A stretch of DNA of 64,000 nucleotides from Gammaproteobacteria bacterium. Lineage in GTDB: Bacteria; Pseudomonadota; Gammaproteobacteria; SZUA-152. Of the stretch, positions 7,724 through 17,358 are shown one piece after another. The notes under the pieces are model-generated. The model was not told where the DNA came from and made no database searches. It saw only the letters and a list, made by a program, of their open reading frames with translations. The position numbers and the translations under genes are program-made. Every line of letters starts with the position of its first letter. Position 1 is the first letter of the stretch. The stretch lies in contig JAOUJW010000009.1 in the NCBI GenBank assembly GCA_029882975.1, positions 1-64,000 of the forward strand. The letters are read 5' to 3'.

Positions 7724-8788
7724 ATGTGGATTAAATACGTATATAAATGCAGGAAGATATTTGTGTTGTCCTTTATCATACTTACACCTATGTCCAGTAT
7801 AGCCGACCCGGTCAAGGTGAAGCCAGGCTCTACTCTGGTGGGGCTCAGTAAAGGCGATTTTGCTAACCCTAGAATCTCTCCTGATGGTAAATATCTGGTT
7901 TATAACGAAGTATACCGAGATGGTATTGGTTTTCATCTAATGGACCTGCAAAGCACACAAAGTCGCCGACTGTTATCCATCAGTGAATCAAAGAGACGGG
8001 GCATCTATCACGGTCAAGTGACCACCTTACGTTGGCAGGATGAACGCAAACTTCTTGCTGAAATTCACGACGGCGATGTGGGTGTAACCACTGTGGTGGT
8101 TGACGCTTTACAAGGAAAAATCATTACCTCGGAATTCTCGGTCGGAGCCATTCCCCCGCCCACGGTCGAGGATATTGATGCCCGGGAAAAACTGAAAACG
8201 CTATACCCCAAGCTGCATCCCGAAATACCTCCCCACGTGTTTGAAGAAGTTATCGACAGTAAACGATATTACCTGGATGATAAGCAGGTTATTTTTCAGA
8301 AAAGATATGCCGATGAAGACCGCAACATCTGGCTTTCCACGCTGGACAATCCTGAGCTCACATCCCTGGTGTTCTTACCGGGAAGCCATAATGCCTTCGG
8401 CGGTGGCGTCAGTGTAGCCGATAAAGTCATTTTCAGTGTCAAGGATCAGCACAGAGCCCACATATATGAACTGGAAGGTTATATTGCAAAGAAAATTGCC
8501 ACCATCCCCCAGTCAAGACAAATTCCGATTCTGGCGGTGCGTGAGCAGACAAAAGATATTGTTTGGTTTTTAATTCAGTCGGTACAGACTTACGAAATCG
8601 GCAATAATCCCGCCTATATGTACGACGGTAATCAGTTGGTGGCACTTGGCGATTTTGAATACCTAAATGACATGGACGTCTCCATAAAAGCAAACCTCGC
8701 GGTTTTTAGCTTCTGGCAAAACAACCAACGCCACCTTCTGGTGCGTAAACTAAACACCTGTAAACACAACGGCTTGCCCCGTTGCTAA
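7724..8788 (+). CDS. secreted TolB-like beta-propeller protein
   Basis: The ATG at 7724 is chosen over an upstream TTG (7664) because AGGAAC lies before it and a signal peptide follows directly (hydrophobic core ending near SSIADP). The 354-aa body contains PRISPDGKYLVYNE, the hallmark of a TolB/WD40-like propeller blade, and further strand repeats. No catalytic domain of the S9 peptidase type follows the propeller, so it is either a stand-alone propeller or a truncated peptidase. The C-terminus has two Cys residues that could form a disulfide. Probably periplasmic; function unknown. Confidence 0.6.
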   Translation: MWIKYVYKCRKIFVLSFIILTPMSSIADPVKVKPGSTLVGLSKGDFANPRISPDGKYLVYNEVYRDGIGFHLMDLQSTQSRRLLSISESKRRGIYHGQVTTLRWQDERKLLAEIHDGDVGVTTVVVDALQGKIITSEFSVGAIPPPTVEDIDAREKLKTLYPKLHPEIPPHVFEEVIDSKRYYLDDKQVIFQKRYADEDRNIWLSTLDNPELTSLVFLPGSHNAFGGGVSVADKVIFSVKDQHRAHIYELEGYIAKKIATIPQSRQIPILAVREQTKDIVWFLIQSVQTYEIGNNPAYMYDGNQLVALGDFEYLNDMDVSIKANLAVFSFWQNNQRHLLVRKLNTCKHNGLPRC

Positions 8789-9033
8789 GAATCGAGAGGT
8801 AACCGCACACGATCCAGTTCAGTCCGTAAGCTCTTACAATCACTTTTCCGGTGAATTTCTTTTTGCAATTGTTGATTACAAATATCTCTAGTTGGTGTGA
8901 CGAGCAGTAGATAGGATTGTGACTCATCTCTTTCATATTTCCAGGTTCAAGCTATAATCTCTTTGATAATATTGGACACTAAGTGATCTTGCGCGGTAGG
9001 CGCTGTGAATAGCAATGTGTACAGGAGAAGTAT

Positions 9034-9345
9034 ATGCTCAAAGGTTATTGGATCGTTCATGTAGATGTTACAGAGCAAGATCAATTCAAAAAATACGCAG
9101 AAGCCAACGCTGATGCACTCAATAAATATGGCGCAAAATTCCTTGCCAGGGCCGGCCAATATACCGTCCCGGAGGGTAGCACCAGAACACGAAACACCAT
9201 TGTAGAGTTTCCTTCTTATCAGGCTGCTGTAGACTGCTGGAATTCTCCTGAATATCAGGCTGCGCTTAAACATCGATTGTCGGCTTCAGAGATCGATCTT
9301 GTTATTGTTGAGGGCTATGATGGCCCACAACCCTCCCAACCTTGA
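9034..9345 (+). CDS. DUF1330 family protein
   Basis: A 103-aa protein with the DUF1330 (ferredoxin-like, dimeric alpha-beta barrel) pattern: GYWIVHVDVTEQDQFKKY at the start, then KFLARAGQ, TIVEFPSYQAAVDCWNSPEYQA and a final strand ending EGYDGPQ. The family is small, soluble and of unknown enzymology. Start ATG 9034 is preceded by CAGGAGAAG, a strong ribosome-binding site. Single gene with upstream spacing large enough for its own promoter. Confidence 0.85.
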   Translation: MLKGYWIVHVDVTEQDQFKKYAEANADALNKYGAKFLARAGQYTVPEGSTRTRNTIVEFPSYQAAVDCWNSPEYQAALKHRLSASEIDLVIVEGYDGPQPSQP

Positions 9346-9447
9346 CCTCAAGCTTCAGCTTATGCAAGCGCCCGGTACAACGTTCGCAAAATACCGCCCG
9401 TTGCCAGTGCCCGCCCCCACTGAGCCACTTGCTCGCAAGAAATAGTT

Positions 9448-9642
9448 ATGAAAGATATAGTCGCAATATTTTTATTACTGTTGTCTGAAGACTTTAAAGT
9501 GCGATCTACCCCTGGTTCGCCAACTTCGCAGAGGGACTTCGACTGCGGAAAAATATTCCCCCTGTCCGAGGCCGCGCGCCGGAACTACACAAGGCACTCC
9601 GGGATGATCGAAAGCATGTTACCTGAGTACAATCAGAATTAA
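9448..9642 (+). CDS. doubtful small ORF, 64 aa
   Basis: ATG 9448 opens a 64-codon frame with a hydrophobic start (IVAIFLLLL) followed by a polar, low-complexity body. No ribosome-binding site of note and no recognised motif. It ends eleven bases before the HEAT-repeat gene, so it could be a leader or a chance frame. Confidence 0.2.
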   Translation: MKDIVAIFLLLLSEDFKVRSTPGSPTSQRDFDCGKIFPLSEAARRNYTRHSGMIESMLPEYNQN

Positions 9643-9652
9643 AGGTTAGATT

Positions 9653-11776
9653 ATGGGATTCTCAGTGGAAGCTATCTGCAGGTTTAATAGCTGTGAAAAT
9701 CGGGACAATTTTTTTAGTACATTCAATGGAGTGTCATGCGAAGAAAGTGGCAGTAAAGATTGGATCAGAATGCATTTCAAAGAGCCTCCGGCTCAAATCG
9801 ATACGATAGATGCTTTCTACTATGGCTATGATGATTTTTATGAGTTTTCCCAGCTGGATAGACTGGAAAATAATTCCTTGTTCATAGAAATGCATGGCAG
9901 AACCCCTTGCGGATATTATGAGTTTTTTGGAGAGATTTTAAGTAATTTCGGTGCTACTGAATACTTTTCAGTTACCAATGACGACACCGCCGGATATACA
10001 GAGATAAACGTCCTTAAAAAGGGTAAAATCACGACTCTGCTTGAATTGGATGACTGTAATATCGATAAACAACGTATATTTGAACTGTTTAACTATTATG
10101 AATCCGGGAAGGACTTAAACGAGATTCTTCTAGAGGAACTCGATCAGGATGAAGATATCTCCCTGGAAAATACCCATGACAAGATCAATGAGCTATCATC
10201 ACTTTTAAAAACCACTAAACATGAAGACGTAAAAGAAGCCATTATAAAAATAATGTCCGACATAGGAACGGAGCAATCTGCAATAGCACTAGTGAACGCA
10301 CTTACCGACGAAAAAATTCAGAGAAAGGCGCATGAAGCTTTGTGTGGGACTTATTCACCCCGGATCGTAGAGCCGTTATTGAATATTGCAAAAACAAGTG
10401 ATCATAAATGGACTCGGCATTATGCTATAGCGTGCCTTCAAAACTATCCACTGGACAGAGTGATTACTGAATTATGGAATCTTTTTGATGATGAAAATGC
10501 TTTAGACATATCCGATGACATTATCGATGCACTGGTAAAAATTGGTGCAAGTGGTTTATCTGAAAAATTACTGGAAAAGCTCGACATCCCCGGACTACGG
10601 GAGTCTACCATTCAGTCGATCTGCTTGGGACTGGAAAAATCACCTAATTCAAATGCTGACAGCACCCTTAAAAAGATTGCTGAAAGCGAACATTATAGCA
10701 TGTGGACACGTCGAAGTGCTCTAATTGCACTTGCAACAAGCAATGGCGAAGAGTATTTTGACTACATACTCAAATACATTGCTCATGAAAACATGGCTTC
10801 CGCCTCCTGTGAAGCGCTGCTACGAACAGGAGACCAAAGGGCGATAGAACACGTCATCAAGCTATATAGCACTGAATCAGACCTTTGGCGCATTTATGAC
10901 TGCGTAGCAAAATATGGTGAAACTGTAATTCCACAACTTGTCAACAGCATATCGACTGAATCTGCGTTGTTACCCATAAATATACTTCGGACTCTAAACA
11001 GAATAGGTACAAGCTCTGCTTATAGAGCGATACATGAATTATACCCAGCATTCAAAGATATGGGCATGCTACGTGAAATTGCAAATACCGTTGTTGAGGC
11101 GGAGAACACAGAGTGCTTCCACATGCTGATGGAACTTATGCATGAACAAGAGTATGTCGATTGTCACAGATTTACTCATGCATTGAAGAAATATGGTGAA
11201 ATCGCAGTCAAATCGTTACTTGAGTTTATTGACGATAGAAATCACCCGAATTATCCCTGCGCACTTGAAATCCTTGGTCAATTTGGCGACAAAAGAGTCT
11301 TACCGATTATCCTGCAGTACTGGGAGTCAGCTGATTCCAGAGAGCGCCAAAAGCTCGTGGAGGCCTGCGAAACGACCGCGGACGAACGTGTCTTTGATCT
11401 CATGGTAGAATGCTTGGACAGCCCATACTATTACCATAGTGCTGTACATGCACTTCAAATTATCGGCACAGCTGATGCCCTTGATGTTTTGCTCAAGAGA
11501 CTGGAAAAGTCGCCTGATCACACAATTATCCATTCGATCGCACGCATTGCCGATCCGCGATCGGTACCTATCTTGAGCAATGTTTTGAGAAAGAAATCGG
11601 TTGATAACAATATACGTTGTGCAGTATTGAGTGCTTTACGCTACTTCTCCAGAGACGATGTATTTGAGATTGTTAGTGAAATGGCAAAAAAGGATAAAAA
11701 CTCGAAAGTAAAGAAGGAAGCCAAAACTATACTCCGCGAATGGGAAATACAAGATATGCTATCGAAATGGATGTGA
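9653..11776 (+). CDS. HEAT-repeat protein, 707 aa
   Basis: After an N-terminal domain of about 150 residues of unknown fold, the protein is built from helical repeats of about 30 residues. Repeated segments such as AIALVNALTDEKIQRKAHEAL, EPLLNIAKTSDHKWTRHYA and ALDVLLKRLEKSPDHTI are typical of HEAT or PBS-lyase-type HEAT repeats. These form solenoids that bind proteins or act in phycobilin-like modification systems, but no lyase partner is nearby. No signal peptide or membrane segment. Start ATG 9653 follows AAAGGTTAG. Large lone gene in an AT-rich region; function unknown. Confidence 0.75.
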   Translation: MGFSVEAICRFNSCENRDNFFSTFNGVSCEESGSKDWIRMHFKEPPAQIDTIDAFYYGYDDFYEFSQLDRLENNSLFIEMHGRTPCGYYEFFGEILSNFGATEYFSVTNDDTAGYTEINVLKKGKITTLLELDDCNIDKQRIFELFNYYESGKDLNEILLEELDQDEDISLENTHDKINELSSLLKTTKHEDVKEAIIKIMSDIGTEQSAIALVNALTDEKIQRKAHEALCGTYSPRIVEPLLNIAKTSDHKWTRHYAIACLQNYPLDRVITELWNLFDDENALDISDDIIDALVKIGASGLSEKLLEKLDIPGLRESTIQSICLGLEKSPNSNADSTLKKIAESEHYSMWTRRSALIALATSNGEEYFDYILKYIAHENMASASCEALLRTGDQRAIEHVIKLYSTESDLWRIYDCVAKYGETVIPQLVNSISTESALLPINILRTLNRIGTSSAYRAIHELYPAFKDMGMLREIANTVVEAENTECFHMLMELMHEQEYVDCHRFTHALKKYGEIAVKSLLEFIDDRNHPNYPCALEILGQFGDKRVLPIILQYWESADSRERQKLVEACETTADERVFDLMVECLDSPYYYHSAVHALQIIGTADALDVLLKRLEKSPDHTIIHSIARIADPRSVPILSNVLRKKSVDNNIRCAVLSALRYFSRDDVFEIVSEMAKKDKNSKVKKEAKTILREWEIQDMLSKWM

Positions 11777-11984
11777 TCAAAATAAATAGTCCGGCCACGC
11801 GTTTACGCAGTCACTATAGAATAGAGAAAATCGAATTAAAACGCTCCGTTTTTGGCGTGAGCGGATTTCCCAGGAAAAGTAGATGCGTATTTTTTGATTG
11901 GAAAATTGTGCACTTCTTAAACCAATAGCGGCTAAAGTGCAGCATGCAGAATCGATAGTGCACACACCCAACCAGGAGCAAACC

Positions 11985-12392
11985 ATGACTAAACTGACCT
12001 TTGTTTTGTTAACCGTTGCCATCACAATGCTAAGCGGTGTGTCGTATGCTGATTCAGCATAGTCAGAAGCCGAACGTACGGCTTTCGTGTCCGGCTGCGC
12101 ACTTGGCATCATCACCCCCGCAAAGCGTGATTATGCCACGGCCGCAGAAAGAGCAGGCAACGCGAAGCCAAAACCATTCCCGGAGGATCAATTGCGCGCA
12201 TCTGTAGAACCAATGTGTCGCCGCTTAGCGGATCGAATGGCAGAAGAAGGAGTGTATTATCTTGACGCCATTAATAACTCAAATGCAGTCACGCCAATGA
12301 TTAAAGAAGCAATGAGTGGAGGCCGGTGCAAGCCGGGAGGACTGCTGGGGCAAATACTAAACGAAAAACGCCTCAGGTCCGGAACCAAATAA
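11985..12392 (+). pseudogene. secreted protein interrupted by an in-frame TAG
   Basis: ATG 11985, behind an AGGAGCAAACC ribosome-binding site, begins a clear signal peptide (hydrophobic core, then SYADSA). A TAG at 12060-12062, codon 26, interrupts it right after the predicted cleavage site. The same frame then continues as a coherent 109-codon segment (SEAERTAFVSGC...) to TAA 12390-12392, with three Cys residues. The upstream signal peptide and downstream mature domain clearly belong together, so one base change made the stop. A GTG at 12087 could restart translation, but without the signal peptide. Nonsense pseudogene, sequencing error or readthrough are all possible. Confidence 0.55.
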
Positions 12393-12467
12393 GCGCATAA
12401 CCAACACAAGCGCCGGCGGACCCTAAGGGGTATTGTTAAGTACAATTGGGAGCACAGGGATATAGAG

Positions 12468-13292
12468 ATGTCTGTAGAAGATTATAAAGCGTATAAAAAG
12501 ATAATTGTTGATTCCTACGACGAGCGAAGCAAGCAATACGCGCAAAGTAACTGGCATAGATTACTAGCTGAACAATTAGTAGACTATGCCCCTCCTAAGG
12601 AGGGTAATTCAGTTTTGGATATAGGAACAGGAACCGGAGCGGCTGCGCTTTATTGTACCGGCTTGGTAGGGGCGACAGGCCGAGTCTTAGGAATCGATAT
12701 TTCCAAAGGCATGATTGCAGAAGCAGAAAAAACTAGAACCGAACGGAAGTGTGGTAATTTGGTTTTTAAGGTGGAGGACGGCGAACGCCTGGAGTACCCG
12801 GACCGTAGTTTTGATCGGATATATTGCGCATCGGCGTTTTTTTGGATAGCAGATAAACCCAAGACACTCTCTAATTGGCAGCGACTATTGAAGCCCGGCG
12901 GCGTTCTTGGGTTTCACGCCTGGCCGGAGACCTCATACGTGTATGGCCACATCGCAAGGCTGGTACTTAAAAAGTATGGAGTGACGTACTTGGGGCACTC
13001 TCCTACCGGCTCACAGCAAATATGTCGGTCGCTGCTCGAAAAGGCGGGCTATTCCAACATCGAAATCATAGAAACCAACGAAGGCCATTTTATTAGCCTG
13101 GAGGACGCCAAGGCAGCCTGGATATCAGAAGACCATTATCCTATAGGCCAGTACCCCCATCCCGCCACATCAGCGCCGCCGGAAATACTGGAAAAGGCTA
13201 AATTGGAATATGACATGGAAATGGAAAGGCTGGCTACCGATGAGGGTGTTTGGAATGATACGTCTATGTACTACGTCTACGCAGTTAAATAG
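12468..13292 (+). CDS. class I SAM-dependent methyltransferase
   Basis: A 274-aa protein with the canonical methyltransferase core: motif I LDIGTGTGAAAL (about residues 50-61), acidic motif II end GIDISKGM (about 74-81), motif III-like EDGERLEYPDRSFDRIYC, and motif after LLKPGGVLGFHAW. It resembles UbiE/Methyltransf_11-type enzymes. The C-terminal third is variable and would define the substrate, which I cannot tell. Start ATG 12468 follows GGGATATAGAG. Stands alone between the amber-interrupted gene and the convergent molybdoenzyme operon. Confidence 0.85.
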   Translation: MSVEDYKAYKKIIVDSYDERSKQYAQSNWHRLLAEQLVDYAPPKEGNSVLDIGTGTGAAALYCTGLVGATGRVLGIDISKGMIAEAEKTRTERKCGNLVFKVEDGERLEYPDRSFDRIYCASAFFWIADKPKTLSNWQRLLKPGGVLGFHAWPETSYVYGHIARLVLKKYGVTYLGHSPTGSQQICRSLLEKAGYSNIEIIETNEGHFISLEDAKAAWISEDHYPIGQYPHPATSAPPEILEKAKLEYDMEMERLATDEGVWNDTSMYYVYAVK

Positions 13293-13329
13293 TAAATGGA
13301 CCGACAATTTGACGGAAAGGACTGCAAGA

Positions 13330-14520
13330 TCAATTTAATTGCGCACCGAAAATAGTTCGATAAGCCTCTGTTACAAATTTCTGTGATTGACGACAGCGCA
13401 TACAGGTTGGTTCATCCACATTGTCACAATACTCCCTACCGCAACAATCGCATACTCTACAGCGATGTTGACTGAGCCGTTTACCAGCCTGTGACACAAC
13501 ACCGATACCGGCGGCAAAGAATTTGAAGGCCCGCTCAGGACAAATATGTTCGCATTGGCCACAGGCAATGCATGCAACAGGATCTAAATCTACACCTACC
13601 ACGCCTTCTAATTCATAGGTTCGCAATGCTTTAGTCGGACACAGCGCAACGCAATGTCTATGGTTTCGGCAACTCTGAGCGTCAATCTCGGCGTGTGGAA
13701 AAAATCGCGCCGGTATGCTCTGTCCACGCTGCGTAGCAATAGTGTTCAACAGGTTGTACAAGCGCTCCCGTTCCGTGGCGCGTAGCGAATGGCGGCGACT
13801 ATCTGCTTTGGAAACTTCCTGGAATTCTTGCGTACTCAATTGTTCAACAGCAAACTGCACAGCCATTATCGCTTCCCCGGCAAGTTGATCGAAAAACGCT
13901 CGCCGGCTCATACCCGCTTCATTGCGGGCTTTGGGTATGTGGTTGCGGCGCCGGTGACGGGGTAACGGTTTGAGTACGAGTAACGGCTGCTCATCTTGCG
14001 GAACGAAAAGATCAGAAAGCCAAGCTTTGGCCTCAAGCAAAACCGAATGCACCGGATTGTTTCCGTCTTTACTGGCAGGACAATCTGAACACCAGTTTCG
14101 GTCCAATATTAAAAGCGGTCGTCCCTCCGCCTGAATGCTGAGATAGAGCAAATCACTCAGAGAAATCGAGCCCAAACAAGGTACGCGCAAGCTACCCGGT
14201 GGTGACAATTCGGGCGGTACCTTGCAACAATCAATACAGACGTATTGATTATCACTACGAATCTGTAGGTTGTTTAGAGATGGCCCATCCATAGTAAGTG
14301 CTCCAGTAGGACAAACCGAGGCGCAACGGCCGCACCCCAAACATCCCTCATTTAGCTCCAACATTTCGGTGTTCAGCATCAAAACATGAGCAGGGCAGTT
14401 TGCCATACAACTATCGCAGATCTCGCAAGACGATTGTAGGGCCAGGCAGCTTTTTACGTCGAATCGAAGCGGAACTGACGTGCCCAACCTCGGCCGATCA
14501 TCCTTAGATGGTATGTTCAT
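13330..14520 (-). CDS. polyferredoxin with four 4Fe-4S motifs
   Basis: The 396-aa protein has two ferredoxin domains. Near the N-terminus CEICDSCMANCP and CGCGRC-type motifs (GCLGCGRCASVCP) lie at about residues 33-71; near the C-terminus CRNHRHCVALCP and CIACGQCEHICP lie at about 281-328. A middle domain with scattered Cys (DCCKVPPE, NWCSDCPAS) and a Cys-rich tail (CRVCDCCGREYC...CMRC) may bind further metal. It is the last gene of the molybdoenzyme operon and overlaps the chaperone gene by 17 bases, so a role as an electron-transfer partner or maturation factor of that enzyme is inferred. No signal peptide; cytoplasmic. Confidence 0.75.
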   Translation of the reverse strand: MNIPSKDDRPRLGTSVPLRFDVKSCLALQSSCEICDSCMANCPAHVLMLNTEMLELNEGCLGCGRCASVCPTGALTMDGPSLNNLQIRSDNQYVCIDCCKVPPELSPPGSLRVPCLGSISLSDLLYLSIQAEGRPLLILDRNWCSDCPASKDGNNPVHSVLLEAKAWLSDLFVPQDEQPLLVLKPLPRHRRRNHIPKARNEAGMSRRAFFDQLAGEAIMAVQFAVEQLSTQEFQEVSKADSRRHSLRATERERLYNLLNTIATQRGQSIPARFFPHAEIDAQSCRNHRHCVALCPTKALRTYELEGVVGVDLDPVACIACGQCEHICPERAFKFFAAGIGVVSQAGKRLSQHRCRVCDCCGREYCDNVDEPTCMRCRQSQKFVTEAYRTIFGAQLN

Positions 14521-15394
14521 CGGCTAAAACCTCGGAGAATCCAATATCTGCTGCACGACAGCGCGGACAAATGTCGAGATAGTCTGTGGCTAACCCTTGC
14601 GCGTTGAGTTGACGCCGCATCTTATACACATCATGCCACACCGCAAAGGATTCAGCGCATACCGCACAACAGACTGTATGCGGCACTGTACCCCGACGTT
14701 CGTTATCCGGTAGGTGTGACGACTTTTTCAAATCGACACGTCGAACGGATTCCGTTGTCAATCCTAGTCTGTGTATATCGTGGCGAGCAACAATTTGCAA
14801 AAAATCGACCAATTCAGCATATAAACTGTTCGGCCCTATTTCCTTAACGTACGCCAAGTCATTTATAAGACCGGGCAACCAGCTCGCCACGTAGTACCGT
14901 AGAAACGTTCCGGCTTGGAGCTGGTAATCACGCGACGCATCGGTATCACCTTTTGCCTCCTTATTGTGAGCAACCGCAAAGAGATACGCGACGAACTCCA
15001 GTAGTGAAGTGATATGGTCGGGGGTATCACAGAAATTGGGCGATTTTTCCAAGCCATGCTGGTGATAGGCGAGGTCAATTTCAGAAACACTCGCACCCAT
15101 CAAGACCCCGTCAATATATATACCCGCGTTCAGGTGCGCCGGAATTGGAGGGACAAGAAACAGGCGACTATACAATTGCAAACAAGCGTCGTGACCTTCC
15201 ATCCCTTGTAATTGGTCCCGTAAGGCATGCACATTCGCTTCGAGCGAGTAGCCCAATTCCGTACTCAGATCTGCAAGATCATCGGCCAAATACTCGCGCA
15301 TGGCGCGGTACTGATTTACCTCCATCGGCGGTAGAAAAGCACGAGCGACGCATAGATAGAGTTCTGCGCGCTCAGTTAACTTTTGAGCCGGCAC
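14504..15394 (-). CDS. TorD/DmsD-type molybdoenzyme chaperone
   Basis: An all-helical protein with the TorD-family signature: YSRLFLVPPIPAHLNAGIY and a later DTPDHITSLLEFVAYLFA. Such chaperones bind the Tat signal and apo form of the catalytic subunit until the Mo cofactor is inserted. GTG 15394 is preferred because AAGAGG lies nine bases upstream and it starts 13 bases past the NrfD stop; an ATG at 15448 would overlap the NrfD gene by 41 bases. The C-terminal part has two CxxC pairs (CCAVC and CPRC), unusual for TorD and suggesting a small zinc-binding extension. Confidence 0.8.
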   Translation of the reverse strand: MPAQKLTERAELYLCVARAFLPPMEVNQYRAMREYLADDLADLSTELGYSLEANVHALRDQLQGMEGHDACLQLYSRLFLVPPIPAHLNAGIYIDGVLMGASVSEIDLAYHQHGLEKSPNFCDTPDHITSLLEFVAYLFAVAHNKEAKGDTDASRDYQLQAGTFLRYYVASWLPGLINDLAYVKEIGPNSLYAELVDFLQIVARHDIHRLGLTTESVRRVDLKKSSHLPDNERRGTVPHTVCCAVCAESFAVWHDVYKMRRQLNAQGLATDYLDICPRCRAADIGFSEVLADEHTI

Positions 15395-15407
15395 TAGTGT
15401 TAACCTC

Positions 15408-16580
15408 TTATCGATTTGGCAAATCGTCAAGACGAAACAATTTGTCACCTAGCGAATAGATGGCAAACACCAAAGCAAAGCCCACACCCGTAATTAGCCA
15501 CTCTGTGACTGAGGGCACATAGTTAATCAGCCCTGAAATCCAACTGCCCTTAAACAGCGGTACGAGCTGCCCCGAAATGACATACTCGTAACGACCAATG
15601 AACAATGCCAAAATAACCAGAACCGCCGAAACAATTTGCCACTTGGCTTGGATACGTAGAGCAGGCGAAATCATCAATACGAAGGGGAGCACCAGTCCTA
15701 CCCATAGCTCAAAGTGAAACCAAGGAGAACGCACCAACTCTTGATAGACTTGCATGCCATCTAAGTTAGTCCACAACCCGGTGATCACGCGGGATACTAA
15801 AATAAGGATTGTGATACCAATGGTAGCCGCAAATACCTTTGGTAGAGTGCTGCTCGATGTTAGGGCTCGCGCCCTGTCGGGCATTGTATCTTGGCGAAAT
15901 CCGTAAGCCAGATAGGTAAAGAACACTGCAAAAGCGACTCCGGAAAGCGCCGCCGAAACCAAGAAATATATTGGCATGATGCTACCATACCACATTGGAC
16001 GCATTGCCATCATACCAAACACGAGCCCCAGCGTGCTGTGAGCAATGACCACCGAGACAAACGACGCGATGCCAAGCGTGCGGCTTAGAGCACTGCTCCA
16101 GTCACCTTTATTGATACACCAAAACTTAGCAAGCAGAAATATCAGGTAAATACTGTAGAATACACCCATCCAAAACATAGGCGACCGGAATTGCAGACCC
16201 GTAGGAATTGTCCATAGCATACGGAACGGGTGCCCGAGCTCCATTGCAAGCGCGGTAAAACCGGCTATCAGTGTCGCTATAGCCAGCCACACACAGCGCT
16301 TTGCCACCGGGTAGAATGCCTCAACACCAAAGACCGTTGCAAGTGATGCTAGAAACGTAAGCCCCGTTGAGGTTAGCACGAGAAAAACATAGGTGATGAT
16401 CGGCAGGCCCCATGCAACGCCGGAACTGCTTGTGTTAAACGCGGCGTGACCTTGCGAATAGAGTATGTAGAACGTGACTCCAAGCAACAAGAGCAGAACA
16501 CCAGCTGAAACAACCATAACGCGGCCGGCGATAGGTCTGTCACCTTGATCGTAGAATTCGGTATGTGCTGTTTTCATCAT
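15408..16580 (-). CDS. NrfD-family membrane subunit (quinone-interacting)
   Basis: A 390-aa polytopic protein with about ten hydrophobic segments and the NrfD/PsrC pattern, including a GHPFRMLW motif near residue 115 and RYEYVISGQLVPL near the C-terminus. NrfD subunits anchor periplasmic Mo-FeS dimers and exchange electrons and protons with quinones. It follows the FeS gene by 20 bases with AAGGGG before the start (two tandem ATG codons, 16580 and 16577). Direction of electron flow (quinol oxidation or quinone reduction) cannot be read from the sequence. Confidence 0.85.
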   Translation of the reverse strand: MMKTAHTEFYDQGDRPIAGRVMVVSAGVLLLLLGVTFYILYSQGHAAFNTSSSGVAWGLPIITYVFLVLTSTGLTFLASLATVFGVEAFYPVAKRCVWLAIATLIAGFTALAMELGHPFRMLWTIPTGLQFRSPMFWMGVFYSIYLIFLLAKFWCINKGDWSSALSRTLGIASFVSVVIAHSTLGLVFGMMAMRPMWYGSIMPIYFLVSAALSGVAFAVFFTYLAYGFRQDTMPDRARALTSSSTLPKVFAATIGITILILVSRVITGLWTNLDGMQVYQELVRSPWFHFELWVGLVLPFVLMISPALRIQAKWQIVSAVLVILALFIGRYEYVISGQLVPLFKGSWISGLINYVPSVTEWLITGVGFALVFAIYSLGDKLFRLDDLPNR

Positions 16581-16600
16581 GGTACTACCCCTTCATAGAA

Positions 16601-17347
16601 TTAAGTGGCACGCGAACTCGAAATGGCGACCGCCTCTCCTGCAAGATAGTAGACCTGCGGTTTGTTACCGAGATGGTCGAGCAAACGCACACCGCGTTTT
16701 TGGGCGATAAGTCGACTTACCTTGCTGTGCGGGTTGTCGAGGTCACCGAAATAACGCGCCCCAGGCGAACAGGTGACGACACAGGCAGGCGTGAACTCAC
16801 GTAATTTTGGATCATTTGGATCCAAGTCCGGTGTTCCGGGCGGCGCTTTTGATACCCGGTGATAACAGAATGTACACTTAGATACCACTCCTGGAGGCTG
16901 GATACCGACTCCGTGACGCCGATCTTCCTGTGAGTCCGGCATCTTCCACGGCGGATTCCATGTTCGATTTCCGTCACCCGGAAATATGGAACGGATATTG
17001 GGCTCTAACAACGGTTTCTCGTCGGAGTAAAAACGCACGCCGTATGGACAAGCTATAATACAGAATTTGCACCCAATGCAACGGTCCCAATCAATCAAAA
17101 CCAAACCGTCATCAGTCTTGTAAGTTGCACGCACCGGACACACATGCACGCAGGACGGATTCTCGCAATGCATGCATGGACGTGGAAACCATTTTAGCTG
17201 AGCGCTGGGATAGGTGCCTTCGGTGTAATATATCACATCCTACCAATGCTCATCCGGCAGTCGGTTATTCTCCATCGCACAAGCGACCGAGCAAGCCTGA
17301 CAACCGGTACATTTCTCAAGGTCAATGACCATTCCCCACTTTGCCAT
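16601..17347 (-). pseudogene. 4Fe-4S ferredoxin subunit with in-frame amber codon
   Basis: ATG 17347, ten bases after the catalytic-subunit stop and behind AGAGGTG, starts [16 protein letters not shown] with the first Cys cluster (Cys13, 16, 19, 23). TAG at 17242-17240 is codon 36, after ..PDEHW. The same frame continues without shift through DVIYYTEG, then CMHCENPSCVHVCP, CIGCKFCIIACPYG and later CTFCYH and PACVVTC motifs to 16601. A continuous product would be 248 residues, the usual size of PsrB/TtrB-like subunits carrying four clusters. The stop separates one cluster-forming Cys set from the rest. GTG 17236 could restart but would lack it. Nonsense mutation, sequencing error or readthrough. 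Confidence 0.75.
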
Positions 17348-17358
17348 GATGCACCTCT

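Noticed and set aside
12396-12442. attC-like GCATAAC ... GTTAAGT pair after the amber-interrupted gene
   Set aside because: The boxes fit but only a five-base stem lies between them, and no neighbouring cassette borders support it.
17240-17242. Possible pyrrolysine or other recoding of TAG in the ferredoxin subunit and at 12060-12062
   Set aside because: TAG is the ordinary stop of many clear genes here (polA, lptB, rpoN, the methyltransferase), and no pyl genes are in the window. Mutation or sequencing error is simpler.
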